Source of the DNA: Prosthecomicrobium sp. N25
Lineage (GTDB): Bacteria > Pseudomonadota > Alphaproteobacteria > Rhizobiales > Ancalomicrobiaceae
Direction: 5' to 3'
DNA length: 64,000 bases
Assembly: GCF_037203705.1 (NCBI RefSeq)
Contig: NZ_JBBCAT010000002.1
Span: 372,001-436,000, forward strand
The notes below the pieces were generated by a model that was not told where the DNA came from, made no database searches, and saw nothing but the letters and a program-made list of their open reading frames with translations. Numbering within the stretch: the first letter of the stretch is position 1; each line of letters starts with the position of its first letter. Positions 11,242 through 20,497 of the stretch are shown in pieces. Both the position numbers and the translations under genes were made by a program.

Positions 11242-12333
11242 TCAGCCCTGCGGCGGCCGGAACAGGGGCGGCAGGCGGCCGAGCGGCGCGGCGCCGAGCT
11301 TCATGCGGCCCTGCTCGATCACGAAGTCGATCGAGCGACCCGGCACGGGCCCCTCCTTCACGGGCTTTCCGAAAAGCAGGAAGCCGCTCGCCATGACGGC
11401 GAGGTCGGCCGGCGGCGAGGCCCCGGTCGCCTTGGGGTCGTTGACGGACTCGAGCCCGGTGGCGACGAGCTTGAGCATGCCGGTCAGCAAGCCGGTCTGC
11501 TCCAGCGCCATGGCGCCGCGGCCCTCCACGGCGAGCTTGCCGGAGGCGAGGCGGATCGAACGGATGTCGAGGCGGCCGTCGTTGGCCGCCCAGGCGGCCA
11601 GGAAGGCAGGCAGGCCGGGTTCAGCCTCGGGCGGCAGGCGGACGAGCTCGGTATCGGCCGTGAGGTCCACGGCCTCGGGCCCGATGCGGCGGCCGTCCAC
11701 CACCAGGCTGCCGGCCCGGATGTCGGCCGCGAGGTCGAAGCCGGCGTCCGGGGTTTCCGGGCGGCCGTGGATCTCGGCGTGGGTCGCCTTGACGGCGACG
11801 CTCTGGAGGCCCGGGCCTTCGAAGCGACCGTCGAGGCCGTCGACCGCCAGGGACGCGCGCGTCAGCACCCCGTCGGAGAAGCGCAGGCTCGCCTGGAGGA
11901 GGCGCCAGGAGGCGAGGAGCGTGCCGCCGCGCGGGTCGGTGGCCGTCCCCGGCCCGTCGAATTCCAGGATGATGTGGTTCGGCCGGTACAGGAGGGCGAC
12001 GCCGCGGCCCGGGCCGAGGTCGGCGGTGGCGCCGGACCGTCGGTCCTCGACGGTGAAGCGCGCGCAACGAAGTTCCAGGCGGAACGGGTAGCCGACAATC
12101 GACCGGTCGGCGCAGCCGAGCACGAGGCCGTTGTCCGCCAGGGCGGCCAATTGGGTTTCGACCGCTTCCGCCAGGGTCTGGCGCGCATAGGCCCAAACGC
12201 CCGACCAGATCGCCACGGCGGCGATCACCAGTCCGGCCAGCAGGCCGAAGCGGCCCCGGCCCTTGGGTCGCACGCCGCCCGGCGCGGGGTCGCCCGCCGG
12301 GGCGGGAGCCGTGGGTCCGGTGCTGTCCGTCAT
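11242..12333 (-). CDS. DUF2125 protein
   Basis: A 363-residue protein with one N-terminal membrane anchor (about residues 28-48, FGLLAGLVIAAVAIWSG) and a long periplasmic part matching DUF2125, an alphaproteobacterial family. The signature is SIVGYPFRLELRCARF near residue 80. Function is unknown; the repeated beta-rich pattern (AVKATHAEI, RAGSLVVDGR, LAVEGRGAMAL) recalls AsmA/TamB-like envelope proteins, which is an inference. It is probably co-transcribed with nothing else; the gene upstream on the same strand starts at 13248. Confidence 0.82.
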   Translation of the reverse strand: MTDSTGPTAPAPAGDPAPGGVRPKGRGRFGLLAGLVIAAVAIWSGVWAYARQTLAEAVETQLAALADNGLVLGCADRSIVGYPFRLELRCARFTVEDRRSGATADLGPGRGVALLYRPNHIILEFDGPGTATDPRGGTLLASWRLLQASLRFSDGVLTRASLAVDGLDGRFEGPGLQSVAVKATHAEIHGRPETPDAGFDLAADIRAGSLVVDGRRIGPEAVDLTADTELVRLPPEAEPGLPAFLAAWAANDGRLDIRSIRLASGKLAVEGRGAMALEQTGLLTGMLKLVATGLESVNDPKATGASPPADLAVMASGFLLFGKPVKEGPVPGRSIDFVIEQGRMKLGAAPLGRLPPLFRPPQG

Positions 12334-12417
12334 GCCGCGCGCCTCTCAGATCGTCGCCTCCCGCCGGAGGCTCGCGTTCCCTTGCTGCCCGGGGATTGGG
12401 ACAGTTCGGAGGCGCGG

Positions 12418-13248
12418 TCAAGGGACCGGGCGAAGGCGCGGCCGGGCCGGCGATCGCGCGGGGACCTTCAGGGCCGCCGCCAGGTCCGGGTAGCCGCGGG
12501 CCTCGTGGACGAGCGTGTGGTCGGGCCCGTCCTCGCCGAGGGGGGCGAGCGCCCAGTCCCAGCGTTCGTCCGTCGGCGGCAGGTCGAGGCCGGGGACGAG
12601 GTCGAGCCGCTCGAGGGTGCGCCCGGCGCGGTCCTGGGTTCGGCAGCAGGTGTCGGTGAGGAGGCAGACCCGGGCGGGCAGGCGGCGGAGGCCGTCCCAG
12701 TGGGCGGCGAGGATGCGGCGTTCGAGGTCGGCGGGCAACGCGGCCTGCGAGCGGCCGCGGGCGAGCGCCGCGCGCGGCCCGAGCGGGAGCTGGCTCAGGC
12801 AGTTGGCGGAGACCACGAGGTCGATGTCCGGGTCCTCGGCGAGGGCCGCCAGCGGGTCGGCGACCCGGTCGGAGCGGCCGAGCAGGAGATCGGTCGTGCC
12901 GGTCAGGTCCCGGTGCTCGAAGCGCAGGTTGCGCAGGCCGCTGAGGCGCCAGCGCACCGGGGCGAGATGGACGACGTCGACGAGGACGAGCGTCTCGAAG
13001 GCTGCGGCCAGCCGCTCGACCGGCACGTCGCGGCAGAGGCCGGAGCCGAGCACGACCGCCTTGCGCCGGCGCGGAAGGTCCGCGACGGCGCGCTCGACCA
13101 CGGCCCGGCAGCGGGCGTAGTGGGGCGCCCAGGCGGCCGCGCAGCGGGTCGCGCGCGACCAGAGGCTGACGGCGGCGGAGAGGTGGCCGAGCCGACGGTG
13201 GTCGGCCGGACAGGGGCTCGCGACATAGAGGGCGAGTTCGGCGAGCAA
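12418..13248 (-). CDS. SAM-methyltransferase-like protein of unknown function
   Basis: A 276-residue protein. A Rossmann-type first motif is visible as KAVVLGSGLCRDVPVE, then an acidic loop LVLVDVVHL and LVVSANCLSQLPLG where class I methyltransferases carry motif IV. This suggests a SAM-binding fold, but the usual GxGxG is altered to GSGLC, so activity is doubtful. It lies between DUF2125 and yciB. Expression signals are not clear. I do not recognise a named family. Confidence 0.65.
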   Translation of the reverse strand: MLAELALYVASPCPADHRRLGHLSAAVSLWSRATRCAAAWAPHYARCRAVVERAVADLPRRRKAVVLGSGLCRDVPVERLAAAFETLVLVDVVHLAPVRWRLSGLRNLRFEHRDLTGTTDLLLGRSDRVADPLAALAEDPDIDLVVSANCLSQLPLGPRAALARGRSQAALPADLERRILAAHWDGLRRLPARVCLLTDTCCRTQDRAGRTLERLDLVPGLDLPPTDERWDWALAPLGEDGPDHTLVHEARGYPDLAAALKVPARSPARPRLRPVP

Positions 13249-13397
13249 GGGCGGGTGTCCGGGTCGATGGTCGGGGCGAGACTAGGCGATTCGCGCCGGA
13301 CGCCGAAGCGGCCGGCCGGCGCATCGGCGGCGGGTGGTTGCCGGGGCGCGCTGGGTTTCCTACCATGGTGCAACGCACCCCGTGACCGCGAGACCCG

Positions 13398-13985
13398 ATG
13401 ACCGAGACCGCGCCGCCGCGCAAGGCCCTGCCCACCTGGGCGAAGATGCTGATCGACTTCGGTCCGCTCGTCGTCTTCTTCGTGACCTACAACCGCACCG
13501 AGATCTTCACCGCGACCGTGGTGTTCATGGTCGCCACCGTGGGGGCTGCGGTCGCGTCCTGGGTCGCGACCCGGCACGTGCCCGTCATGCTGGTGGTGAC
13601 ACTCGTCATCGTGCTGGTGTTCGGCGGCCTGACCATCTACCTGCACGACGAGCGCTTCATCAAGGTGAAGCCCACGATCGTTTACACGCTCTTCGCCGTC
13701 GTGCTGCTGGGCGGGCTGGCCTTCGGCAAGTCGCTGCTCGCCAAGGTCTTCGACTTCGCCTTCACGATCACGGAAGAGGGATGGCGCAAGCTGACGCTCC
13801 GCTGGGGCCTGTTCTTCGTCGTGATGGCGGCGGTGAACGAGATCGTCTGGCGCAATTTCGCAGAATCGACATGGGTCAGCTTCAAGCTCTTCGGCTTCCC
13901 GATCATCACGTTCCTGTTCGCGATGAGCCAGGTGCCGCTCATCCAGAAGCACACGGTCGACGACGAGGCGCCCGGGACGGACTAA
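13398..13985 (+). CDS. yciB: inner membrane septation protein YciB/IspZ
   Basis: A 195-residue integral membrane protein with five or six hydrophobic segments. The family N-terminus (KMLIDFGPLVVFFVTYN), the central YLHDERFIKVKPTIVYTLFA and RWGLFFVVMAAVNEIVWRN match the septation protein A family, implicated in cell-envelope integrity and division. The length is typical. Confidence 0.95.
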   Translation: MTETAPPRKALPTWAKMLIDFGPLVVFFVTYNRTEIFTATVVFMVATVGAAVASWVATRHVPVMLVVTLVIVLVFGGLTIYLHDERFIKVKPTIVYTLFAVVLLGGLAFGKSLLAKVFDFAFTITEEGWRKLTLRWGLFFVVMAAVNEIVWRNFAESTWVSFKLFGFPIITFLFAMSQVPLIQKHTVDDEAPGTD

Positions 13986-13992
13986 AGGCGGC

Positions 13993-14631
13993 TCAGCCGC
14001 GACGCGAGGGACCGGGCGCGCGGGCGGCCCAGGCCAGCGCCGCCTCGAGCCGGTCGTTGCCCCAGAACAGCTCCCCGTCGGCGGTGACGAAGCTCGGGGC
14101 GCCGAAAAGGCCGAGGCGCTGGGCCTGCTCGGTCTCGATCTTCAGGCGGTTCTTCACCGCCTCGTCGGCGCGGGCGCGGGCGATCAGCGGGGCAGGGTCG
14201 AGGCCGAGGCCGGCGAGGACGGCCGACAGGGTCTCGGGCTTGGAGATGTCGCGGCCCTCGCCGAACTCGGCGGTGTAGACGGCGCGCGTGAAGGGGGCGA
14301 TCCAGCCCGCCTCGGCGCCGATCAGGGCGAGGCGGGCGGCGAGGAGGCCGTTCTGGGGAAAGGGCGAGGGGCGGCGCAGCGGCACGCCCATGGCGCCGGC
14401 GAGCCGCTCCATGTCGCGCCACATGTAGCGGCCCTTGGCGGGATAGAGGTTGAAGGGCGAGGTATTCCAGCCCTGCGCGGCGAAGATCGGGCCGAGCAGG
14501 AAGGGACGCCAGGTGACCACCACGCCGGCCTCCTCGGCGGCGGCCTCGATGCGCTGGGCGGCGAGGTAGGAATACGTGGAGGCGAATTCGTACCAGAAGT
14601 CGAGCGACGGCGTCGGGGTGGATGACGGCAT
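13993..14631 (-). CDS. 2-hydroxychromene-2-carboxylate isomerase-like (DsbA fold)
   Basis: A 212-residue thioredoxin-fold protein of the HCCA isomerase / kappa-class glutathione transferase family. The N-terminal LDFWYEFASTYSYLAAQRI holds the serine that replaces the redox cysteine in this family, and the C-terminal GAPSFVTADGELFWGNDRLE is the conserved cis-proline and substrate loop. It probably acts as a glutathione-dependent isomerase or transferase on an aromatic substrate; no aromatic pathway genes are near. It converges with yciB. Confidence 0.88.
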   Translation of the reverse strand: MPSSTPTPSLDFWYEFASTYSYLAAQRIEAAAEEAGVVVTWRPFLLGPIFAAQGWNTSPFNLYPAKGRYMWRDMERLAGAMGVPLRRPSPFPQNGLLAARLALIGAEAGWIAPFTRAVYTAEFGEGRDISKPETLSAVLAGLGLDPAPLIARARADEAVKNRLKIETEQAQRLGLFGAPSFVTADGELFWGNDRLEAALAWAARAPGPSRRG

Positions 14632-14712
14632 GGGCCCTCCTGGCCGATTCGCGCGTTACGGGTCTCACTCTGGCCGAAGCCTACGCCACCGTGAACATGT
14701 GCAGGAGCCCTT

Positions 14713-15519
14713 ATGGGACACGACCGACCCGCGCCGCACGCGGCGGACCAGCCCGAATCCCGCCGCAGATGGCTGTCCAGGGTCGAGGAGCGCCCACTCC
14801 TCGCCGCATTGCTGCTGACCGGGACGCTCTCGCTCCTGTTCGTGCTCGTGCCGGAACTCGACCGGGCGGTGACCGGGCTCTTCGTGGTCGACCGGCATTT
14901 CCCGGCGGCCGACAATCCCTGGCTGATCGCGCTGCGGCTGGCCGGCCGGATCGTCACCCGGTTGGCGGTGGCCGTGCTGGTGGTCCTGTTCCTCGCCAAG
15001 GTGTTCGCTCCCGCACGCGTGAGCGCCCTGGAGATCCGTCGGCTTCTGTTCCTGGCGGGGTCGATGGCGCTCGGTCCGGGGCTGATGGTCAACCTGGTGC
15101 TCAAGGAATACTGGGGTCGGCCGCGGCCGCGCGATACCGACCTGTTCGGGGGCACGTTCCCGTTCGACATCCCGTGGGACTGGCGGGGCGGGTGCCTGAC
15201 GGACTGCTCCTTCCCGTCCGCGGAAGCCTCCGCCTCCTTCTGGCTGGTCGCGGTCGCCTTCGCGGTGCCGGTCGCCTGGCGGCGGCGGACCGCGATCGCG
15301 GCCTTCCTGTGGGCCCTCGTCATCTCGGTGAACCGGATCGCCTTCGGGGGCCACTACCTCTCGGACGTGCTGCTCGCCTGGTCGCTGACGCTCCTGGTCA
15401 TCCTGGGCGTGCGGGAGATCTTCCTGGTCCGCATGGGCCCTAACGCGGGGGCGCGGCTCGAACGGCGGCTCGCCGCCTTCGGGGCCCGCGTCACCGGTCG
15501 GCCACCGCCGCCGGGGTAG
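14713..15519 (+). CDS. PAP2 family membrane phosphatase
   Basis: A 268-residue protein with about six membrane segments and the three PAP2 phosphatase motifs: KEYWGRPRP (131-139), SFPSAEAS (166-173) and NRIAFGGHYLSD (207-218). Motif II usually reads PSGH; here glycine is alanine and histidine is glutamate (PSAE). The nucleophilic histidine of motif III (H214) is present. Relatives remove phosphate from undecaprenyl diphosphate, lipid A or phosphatidylglycerol phosphate; LpxE-like action is possible but not shown. Confidence 0.88.
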   Translation: MGHDRPAPHAADQPESRRRWLSRVEERPLLAALLLTGTLSLLFVLVPELDRAVTGLFVVDRHFPAADNPWLIALRLAGRIVTRLAVAVLVVLFLAKVFAPARVSALEIRRLLFLAGSMALGPGLMVNLVLKEYWGRPRPRDTDLFGGTFPFDIPWDWRGGCLTDCSFPSAEASASFWLVAVAFAVPVAWRRRTAIAAFLWALVISVNRIAFGGHYLSDVLLAWSLTLLVILGVREIFLVRMGPNAGARLERRLAAFGARVTGRPPPPG

Positions 15520-15542
15520 GGGAGGCGTGCAGGTTCCCCCTC

Positions 15543-15571
15543 TTCACCTCGCGTCCGGTTCCGGCTAAGAG
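15543..15571 (+). promoter_or_regulatory. candidate housekeeping promoter of argG
   Basis: TTCACC (15543-15548), 17 bases, TAAGAG (15566-15571), 40 bases before the argG ATG. A similar pair, TTCACA-N17-TAAGAA, precedes hemC at 38337, which mildly supports both. Confidence 0.4.
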
Positions 15572-15610
15572 TGCCGCCGCATTCTCCTCCCCCTAGCAGG
15601 ACAGACCGCG

Positions 15611-16837
<1,227 letters not shown>

Positions 16838-16878
16838 CCACCCCGCCGGCGCCCCGGCCCGCGCACGCGGTCGTGACG

Positions 16879-16904
16879 GGAACCGGGGCGGCGCGTGCCG
16901 CGTT
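16879..16904 (+). promoter_or_regulatory. EcfG-type general stress promoter
   Basis: GGAAC (16879-16883), 17 bases, CGTT (16901-16904): an exact match to the EcfG consensus GGAAC-N16/17-CGTT. It lies 40 bases before the ATG of the small glycine-zipper gene. Confidence 0.75.
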
Positions 16905-16944
16905 GCACCTCCTGAAAGCCACGTGTCATTCGGGAGATATACCC

Positions 16945-17184
16945 ATGCGCAACGCGATTCTCGCGACGACCCTGCTCGTTTCGCTGTCGGCCGTGACGGC
17001 CGCCGACGCCCAGGAGCGGCGGATCACCGGGGCGGCCATCGGGGCCGGCGTGGGCGCTGTCGTGGCGGGTCCGCCCGGCGCCATCGCGGGCGGCGCGGTC
17101 GGCGCCTATGTGGGCGGGCCGAAGGTGACGACCCGCGCCCGGACCCACTGCTATACCCGCAACGGCAAGCGCTACTGCCACTGA
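16945..17184 (+). CDS. small secreted glycine-zipper protein
   Basis: A 79-residue protein with a signal peptide (cleavage likely after ADA near residue 23) and a glycine-zipper stretch (GAAIGAGVGAVVAGPPGAIA) that often inserts in or coats membranes. It ends with a two-cysteine tail CYTRNGKRYCH, seen in small envelope proteins of Hyphomicrobiales. GGGAG lies seven bases before ATG 16945. A perfect EcfG-type promoter upstream predicts stress induction. Its last 13 bases overlap the end of the opposite MFS gene. Confidence 0.82.
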   Translation: MRNAILATTLLVSLSAVTAADAQERRITGAAIGAGVGAVVAGPPGAIAGGAVGAYVGGPKVTTRARTHCYTRNGKRYCH

Positions 17185-18617
17185 GCCGGGGCGCGCCGGC
17201 CCGCCACGCCGGCCAGAAACCAGAGCCCGACGCCGAAGAAGCCGATGAGCACGGAGGCGCCGGCGCGCTGGCTGCCGGTGAGGTCGGTCACGAGCGCGAC
17301 CCCGAGCGGTCCGAGGAAGCTCGTCACCTTGCCGGATAGCGCGAAGAGCCCGTAGTACTGGCCGATGCGATCCTGCGGCGCCAGGCGGGCGAGGAGCGTA
17401 CGTGCGCCGGCCTGAAGCGGGCCGGCGGCCATGCCGATGACGCAGCCGAGCAGGACGTAAAGGCGCTCCGGGGTCGAGGCGAAGAGGCCGTCCCCCGGGG
17501 AGGGGCCCGCGGCGGCCACGACGAAGAAGATGTGGTCGGCGTCGATCGAGACGATCAGGACGGCGGTCGCGATCAGGATGGCCAGCGCGCCGCACACCAC
17601 CGGCTTGGAGCCGAAACGGTCGTCGAGGCGTCCGCCCAGATAGGCGCCGATCGAGCCGGTGATCGTCAACAGGATGCCGAAGATCCCGATCTCGATGGTG
17701 GCCCAGCCGAAGACGCCGGCCGCGTAGATTCCCCCGAAGGCGAAGAGGGCGCCGAGCCCGTTCATGGCGATCATGTTGCCGAGGAGGAAACGCGCCATGT
17801 TGCGCTCCTCGGCCAGCAGGGCGCGGCCGGTTTTCTTCAGGGCGGCCATGCCGCGGGTGGCGGCCTCGCGCAAGGGGAGGCCCGACGGCGGCACGTCGGG
17901 CGTGAAGACGAGCATCGGCAGCACGAAGATCAGGAACCAGACGGCCGAGAGGGGCCCGGAGGCCCGGTCGCCCGCCGAAGCGGCGGGGTCCAGGCCGAGG
18001 GCGGGCGGATGGCCGAGCAGGGTCCGGCCGGTCTCCGGATCGGCGGCGAGGAAGCCGAGGGTGAGGGCGAGGCTGACGAGGCCGCCGACATAGCCGCAGG
18101 CCCAGCCGAGGCCGGACAGGCGGCCGAGGCGTTCCTGCGGGACGAGGCCGGGCATCATGGCGTTGTTGAAGACGGTCGCGAACTCGGCCCCGATCGTGCC
18201 GAGCACGAAGGCGCCGAGGGCGAGCGTCACGGCGGCGGGTGCGCCGGGGGCCGCCCACCAGAGGGCCACCGACGAGACCGCCATCAGGAGGCCGAAGCCC
18301 ATCACCCAGGGCTTGCGGCGGCCGCTCGCGTCCGCGATGGCGCCGAGGACGGGGGACATGAGGGCGATGACCAGCCCGGCGGCCGCGGTGGCATAGCCCC
18401 ACAGCGCCTGGCCGTCGGCCGGCGTCGGCGCGAGGCGGGCGGCGAAGTAGGGGGCGAACACGAAGGTCGTCACCAGCGTGAAGAAGGGCTGCATCGACCA
18501 GTCGAACAGGACCCAGCCGGCGATGCCGGCCGGACCGGCATGGCGCAGCGGAGGGCCGGCGGGCGCCGGGTCCGCGGGCAGGGGCGCGGCGCTCGCGGGC
18601 GTGGTCGTGTCGTTCAA
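17172..18617 (-). CDS. MFS transporter, UMF1/Atg22-like
   Basis: A 481-residue major facilitator with about twelve membrane segments. The start region GWVLFDWSMQPFFTLVTTFVFAPYF and SPVLGAIADASGRRKPWVM are typical of the UMF1/Atg22-like group, sometimes linked to amino acid or nucleobase movement. Its start overlaps the stop of the acnX small subunit by four bases (ATGA), which in turn overlaps the large subunit. It is therefore probably the uptake or export partner of the aconitase X enzyme; that link is inferred from context. Confidence 0.87.
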   Translation of the reverse strand: MNDTTTPASAAPLPADPAPAGPPLRHAGPAGIAGWVLFDWSMQPFFTLVTTFVFAPYFAARLAPTPADGQALWGYATAAAGLVIALMSPVLGAIADASGRRKPWVMGFGLLMAVSSVALWWAAPGAPAAVTLALGAFVLGTIGAEFATVFNNAMMPGLVPQERLGRLSGLGWACGYVGGLVSLALTLGFLAADPETGRTLLGHPPALGLDPAASAGDRASGPLSAVWFLIFVLPMLVFTPDVPPSGLPLREAATRGMAALKKTGRALLAEERNMARFLLGNMIAMNGLGALFAFGGIYAAGVFGWATIEIGIFGILLTITGSIGAYLGGRLDDRFGSKPVVCGALAILIATAVLIVSIDADHIFFVVAAAGPSPGDGLFASTPERLYVLLGCVIGMAAGPLQAGARTLLARLAPQDRIGQYYGLFALSGKVTSFLGPLGVALVTDLTGSQRAGASVLIGFFGVGLWFLAGVAGRRAPAQWQ

Positions 18618-19042
18618 GGCTCGGCGCCTCCGGGCTCGAGGTCCGTGACGAGCCCCTGCGCGTCGATGGCGAGGCGGCCGGGCAGGCCGGCGAGGGCGGC
18701 GGCGGGCAGGGCGTAGACCGGCGGATGGGGAAGGCCCATCTCGCGCGCCACCAGCACCCCGAGAACCAGGATGGCGTCGACCGAGCCGAGGACGAGGGCA
18801 GCGGGGGCGCGCCCGGCATGAATCAGTTCGAGCATGATGGAGCTGGACGAGGAGGAGCCCCGAGTCTCGGGCACGGCCAGGATGCGGCCGGCGACCGAGC
18901 GGCCGTGCTCGGGGTGGCGGACGTCGGTGATCGTGCCCGTGGCCGGGTCGACCCCGCCCCAGAAGCTGAGCGGCGCCGTCAGGCGCAGGACGTCGCCGAC
19001 GGCGGTCCCAGGTACGAGGACGTCGAGGCGCAACGCCGTCAT
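18614..19042 (-). CDS. aconitase X small (swivel) subunit, DUF126
   Basis: A 142-residue protein matching the aconitase X swivelling domain (DUF126). The signature is LSFWGGVDPATGTITDVRHPEHGRSVAGRILAVPETRGSSSSSSIMLELI (read from about residues 28-77), where the serine run forms the substrate loop. ATG 19042 overlaps the stop of the large subunit by four bases. A split small/large arrangement is the type seen in some cis-3-hydroxy-L-proline dehydratases. It acts only as a complex with the large subunit. Confidence 0.9.
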   Translation of the reverse strand: MTALRLDVLVPGTAVGDVLRLTAPLSFWGGVDPATGTITDVRHPEHGRSVAGRILAVPETRGSSSSSSIMLELIHAGRAPAALVLGSVDAILVLGVLVAREMGLPHPPVYALPAAALAGLPGRLAIDAQGLVTDLEPGGAEP

Positions 19043-20316
19043 CGCCACAGCGCCTCGTCGCGGACGAGCCGGCCCGCGACCGCCGTCTCGACGCAGTCGG
19101 CGAGGCTGCCGTAGAGGCTCGCCCAGCCGGTGTTGGCCGGGGCGTAGTGGGCGAACTTGCCGGAGTTGGTCATCAGGACCTTGCCGCGGCCTGGCTCGAT
19201 CTCCGGCAGGATCGGGGCGACCACCACGCAGGTGTCGACGACCGGGATCACGCCCGCAGCCTCCAGTGGGCCGGCACGGCCCTCCTTGCGCATACGGCCC
19301 CAGACGTGGCGGCTCGTGCAGGCGTATATCGGCAGGATTGCGCGGCGGCCGGCGAGGAGGCCCTCGAGGGCCGCGAACTCGCCCTCGGACAGGTGTGGGC
19401 TGCCGATCGCGATCGCGTCGGGCCGGTCGGCCGAGGCGGCGGTCGAGAGCGCGTCGCGGGCCTCGCGGATCATGACGGGCGTGACGGTGACGGTCTCGTC
19501 CGCGGGGCCGCCTTGCAGGGCGGCGGCCAGGGTCGGGGCTTCCGGGGTCGACCCGACGGCATGGAACAGCGCGACCGCGCCGGAGGAGGCGGCGGCGGCG
19601 CCGAGCGCCTTCAGGCGGTCTTCCGGGACGCCGGGCGGCAGTCCGTCGATCGCCGCGACGGCGGAGCCCGCGAGCTTGCCGACCAGGCTGCCGAGGACCG
19701 GGTAGAAGGCCTCCTCGGCCTTGAGGGCTTCGGAGAGGCCGGAGACGTCGACGACCAGGCGGGCGCGCCGGTTCTCGTCGCGATGGAGGCCGGTCCAGGG
19801 GGCGTGGGCGGTCAGCGCGCAGCAGATGTCGAGGAAGTCGCCGAGGCGGTTGGTGCGCGCGCCGAGGACCGAATTGGCGAAGGCAACCGCGTTCGACTCG
19901 CCCCAGGCCACGTGCGCGCCGAGGGCCGGGCGGTGGCCCGCCTGGTAGGGGGCGCAGGTCCAGGTGCGTCGGCCGCCAAGCGCCTCGTAGGCCGCGACCA
20001 TGCGGGTCGCCATCGTGCGGGCGTGGTCGGGGAAGCGGACCCGGCCGGCGTGGAGCAGGTCGAGCGCCCCGACGTTGAGGGTGGTCGGGACGGCGACCCG
20101 GCCCCCGCCGGCCACCAGCGCCTCGGCGAAGAGCACGCCGGCGTCGCCATGATAGAGGCAACCGTCGATATGCGCGGAGGCCACGGGAACCAGCCGGTCG
20201 GCGCCGAGGAGACGGGCCGTCTCGGCCAGGATGCGGGCGGCGGTCGCGGCGGCCGGGCCGTCGGTCCCGGACAGGGCGCGGGACAGGGCGGTGGCGATGG
20301 GGCGCGGTTCGGTCAT
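19039..20316 (-). CDS. aconitase X large (catalytic) subunit
   Basis: A 425-residue AcnX catalytic subunit (DUF521). Conserved segments include SAHIDGCLYHGDAG, VPTTLNVGALDL, WGESNAVAFANSVLGARTNR and TNSGKFAHYAPAN. Bacterial members characterised so far are cis-3-hydroxy-L-proline dehydratases with an iron-sulfur cluster; archaeal ones dehydrate phosphomevalonate. The neighbours here (MFS, DapA-like, GntR, TRAP) favour a catabolic role. It heads a leftward three-gene set with 4-base overlaps and faces the dapA-like operon across 181 bases. Confidence 0.9.
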   Translation of the reverse strand: MTEPRPIATALSRALSGTDGPAAATAARILAETARLLGADRLVPVASAHIDGCLYHGDAGVLFAEALVAGGGRVAVPTTLNVGALDLLHAGRVRFPDHARTMATRMVAAYEALGGRRTWTCAPYQAGHRPALGAHVAWGESNAVAFANSVLGARTNRLGDFLDICCALTAHAPWTGLHRDENRRARLVVDVSGLSEALKAEEAFYPVLGSLVGKLAGSAVAAIDGLPPGVPEDRLKALGAAAASSGAVALFHAVGSTPEAPTLAAALQGGPADETVTVTPVMIREARDALSTAASADRPDAIAIGSPHLSEGEFAALEGLLAGRRAILPIYACTSRHVWGRMRKEGRAGPLEAAGVIPVVDTCVVVAPILPEIEPGRGKVLMTNSGKFAHYAPANTGWASLYGSLADCVETAVAGRLVRDEALWR

Positions 20317-20425
20317 CGCGGCGCATCCTGGCCAAGCCGCTCCCGGGCCGCAAGGGGCGCCGCCGCCGGCGGCCGTCGAGTCCGACCGGCGGAAGGGTGG
20401 CCCAGGCGGAGTCGCCGCGCCCGAC

Positions 20426-20455
20426 TTGACGGGGAGCCGCTTGCCAGCCTAGCCT
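20426..20455 (+). promoter_or_regulatory. candidate promoter of dapA-like/TRAP operon
   Basis: TTGACG (20426-20431), 18 bases, TAGCCT (20450-20455). It has a good -35 and a moderate -10 and lies in the gap between the facing operons. The 23-bp palindrome at 20454-20476 overlaps its -10 and expected start point. Confidence 0.5.
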
Positions 20456-20476
20456 GTACCTAGTGACATGTTACAG
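20454..20476. promoter_or_regulatory. candidate GntR operator, imperfect 23-bp palindrome
   Basis: The 23 bases run from CTGTA to TACAG with further matches inside (8 of 11 positions pair). The centre is 20465. The site overlaps the -10 and start of the promoter at 20426-20455, a classical repressor position, and the likely protein is the GntR encoded two genes on (21385). It also covers an in-frame ATG at 20468, which argues that this ATG is not the real start. Confidence 0.55.
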
Positions 20477-20497
20477 CGCATTCAGGTGGAGTTCCTC

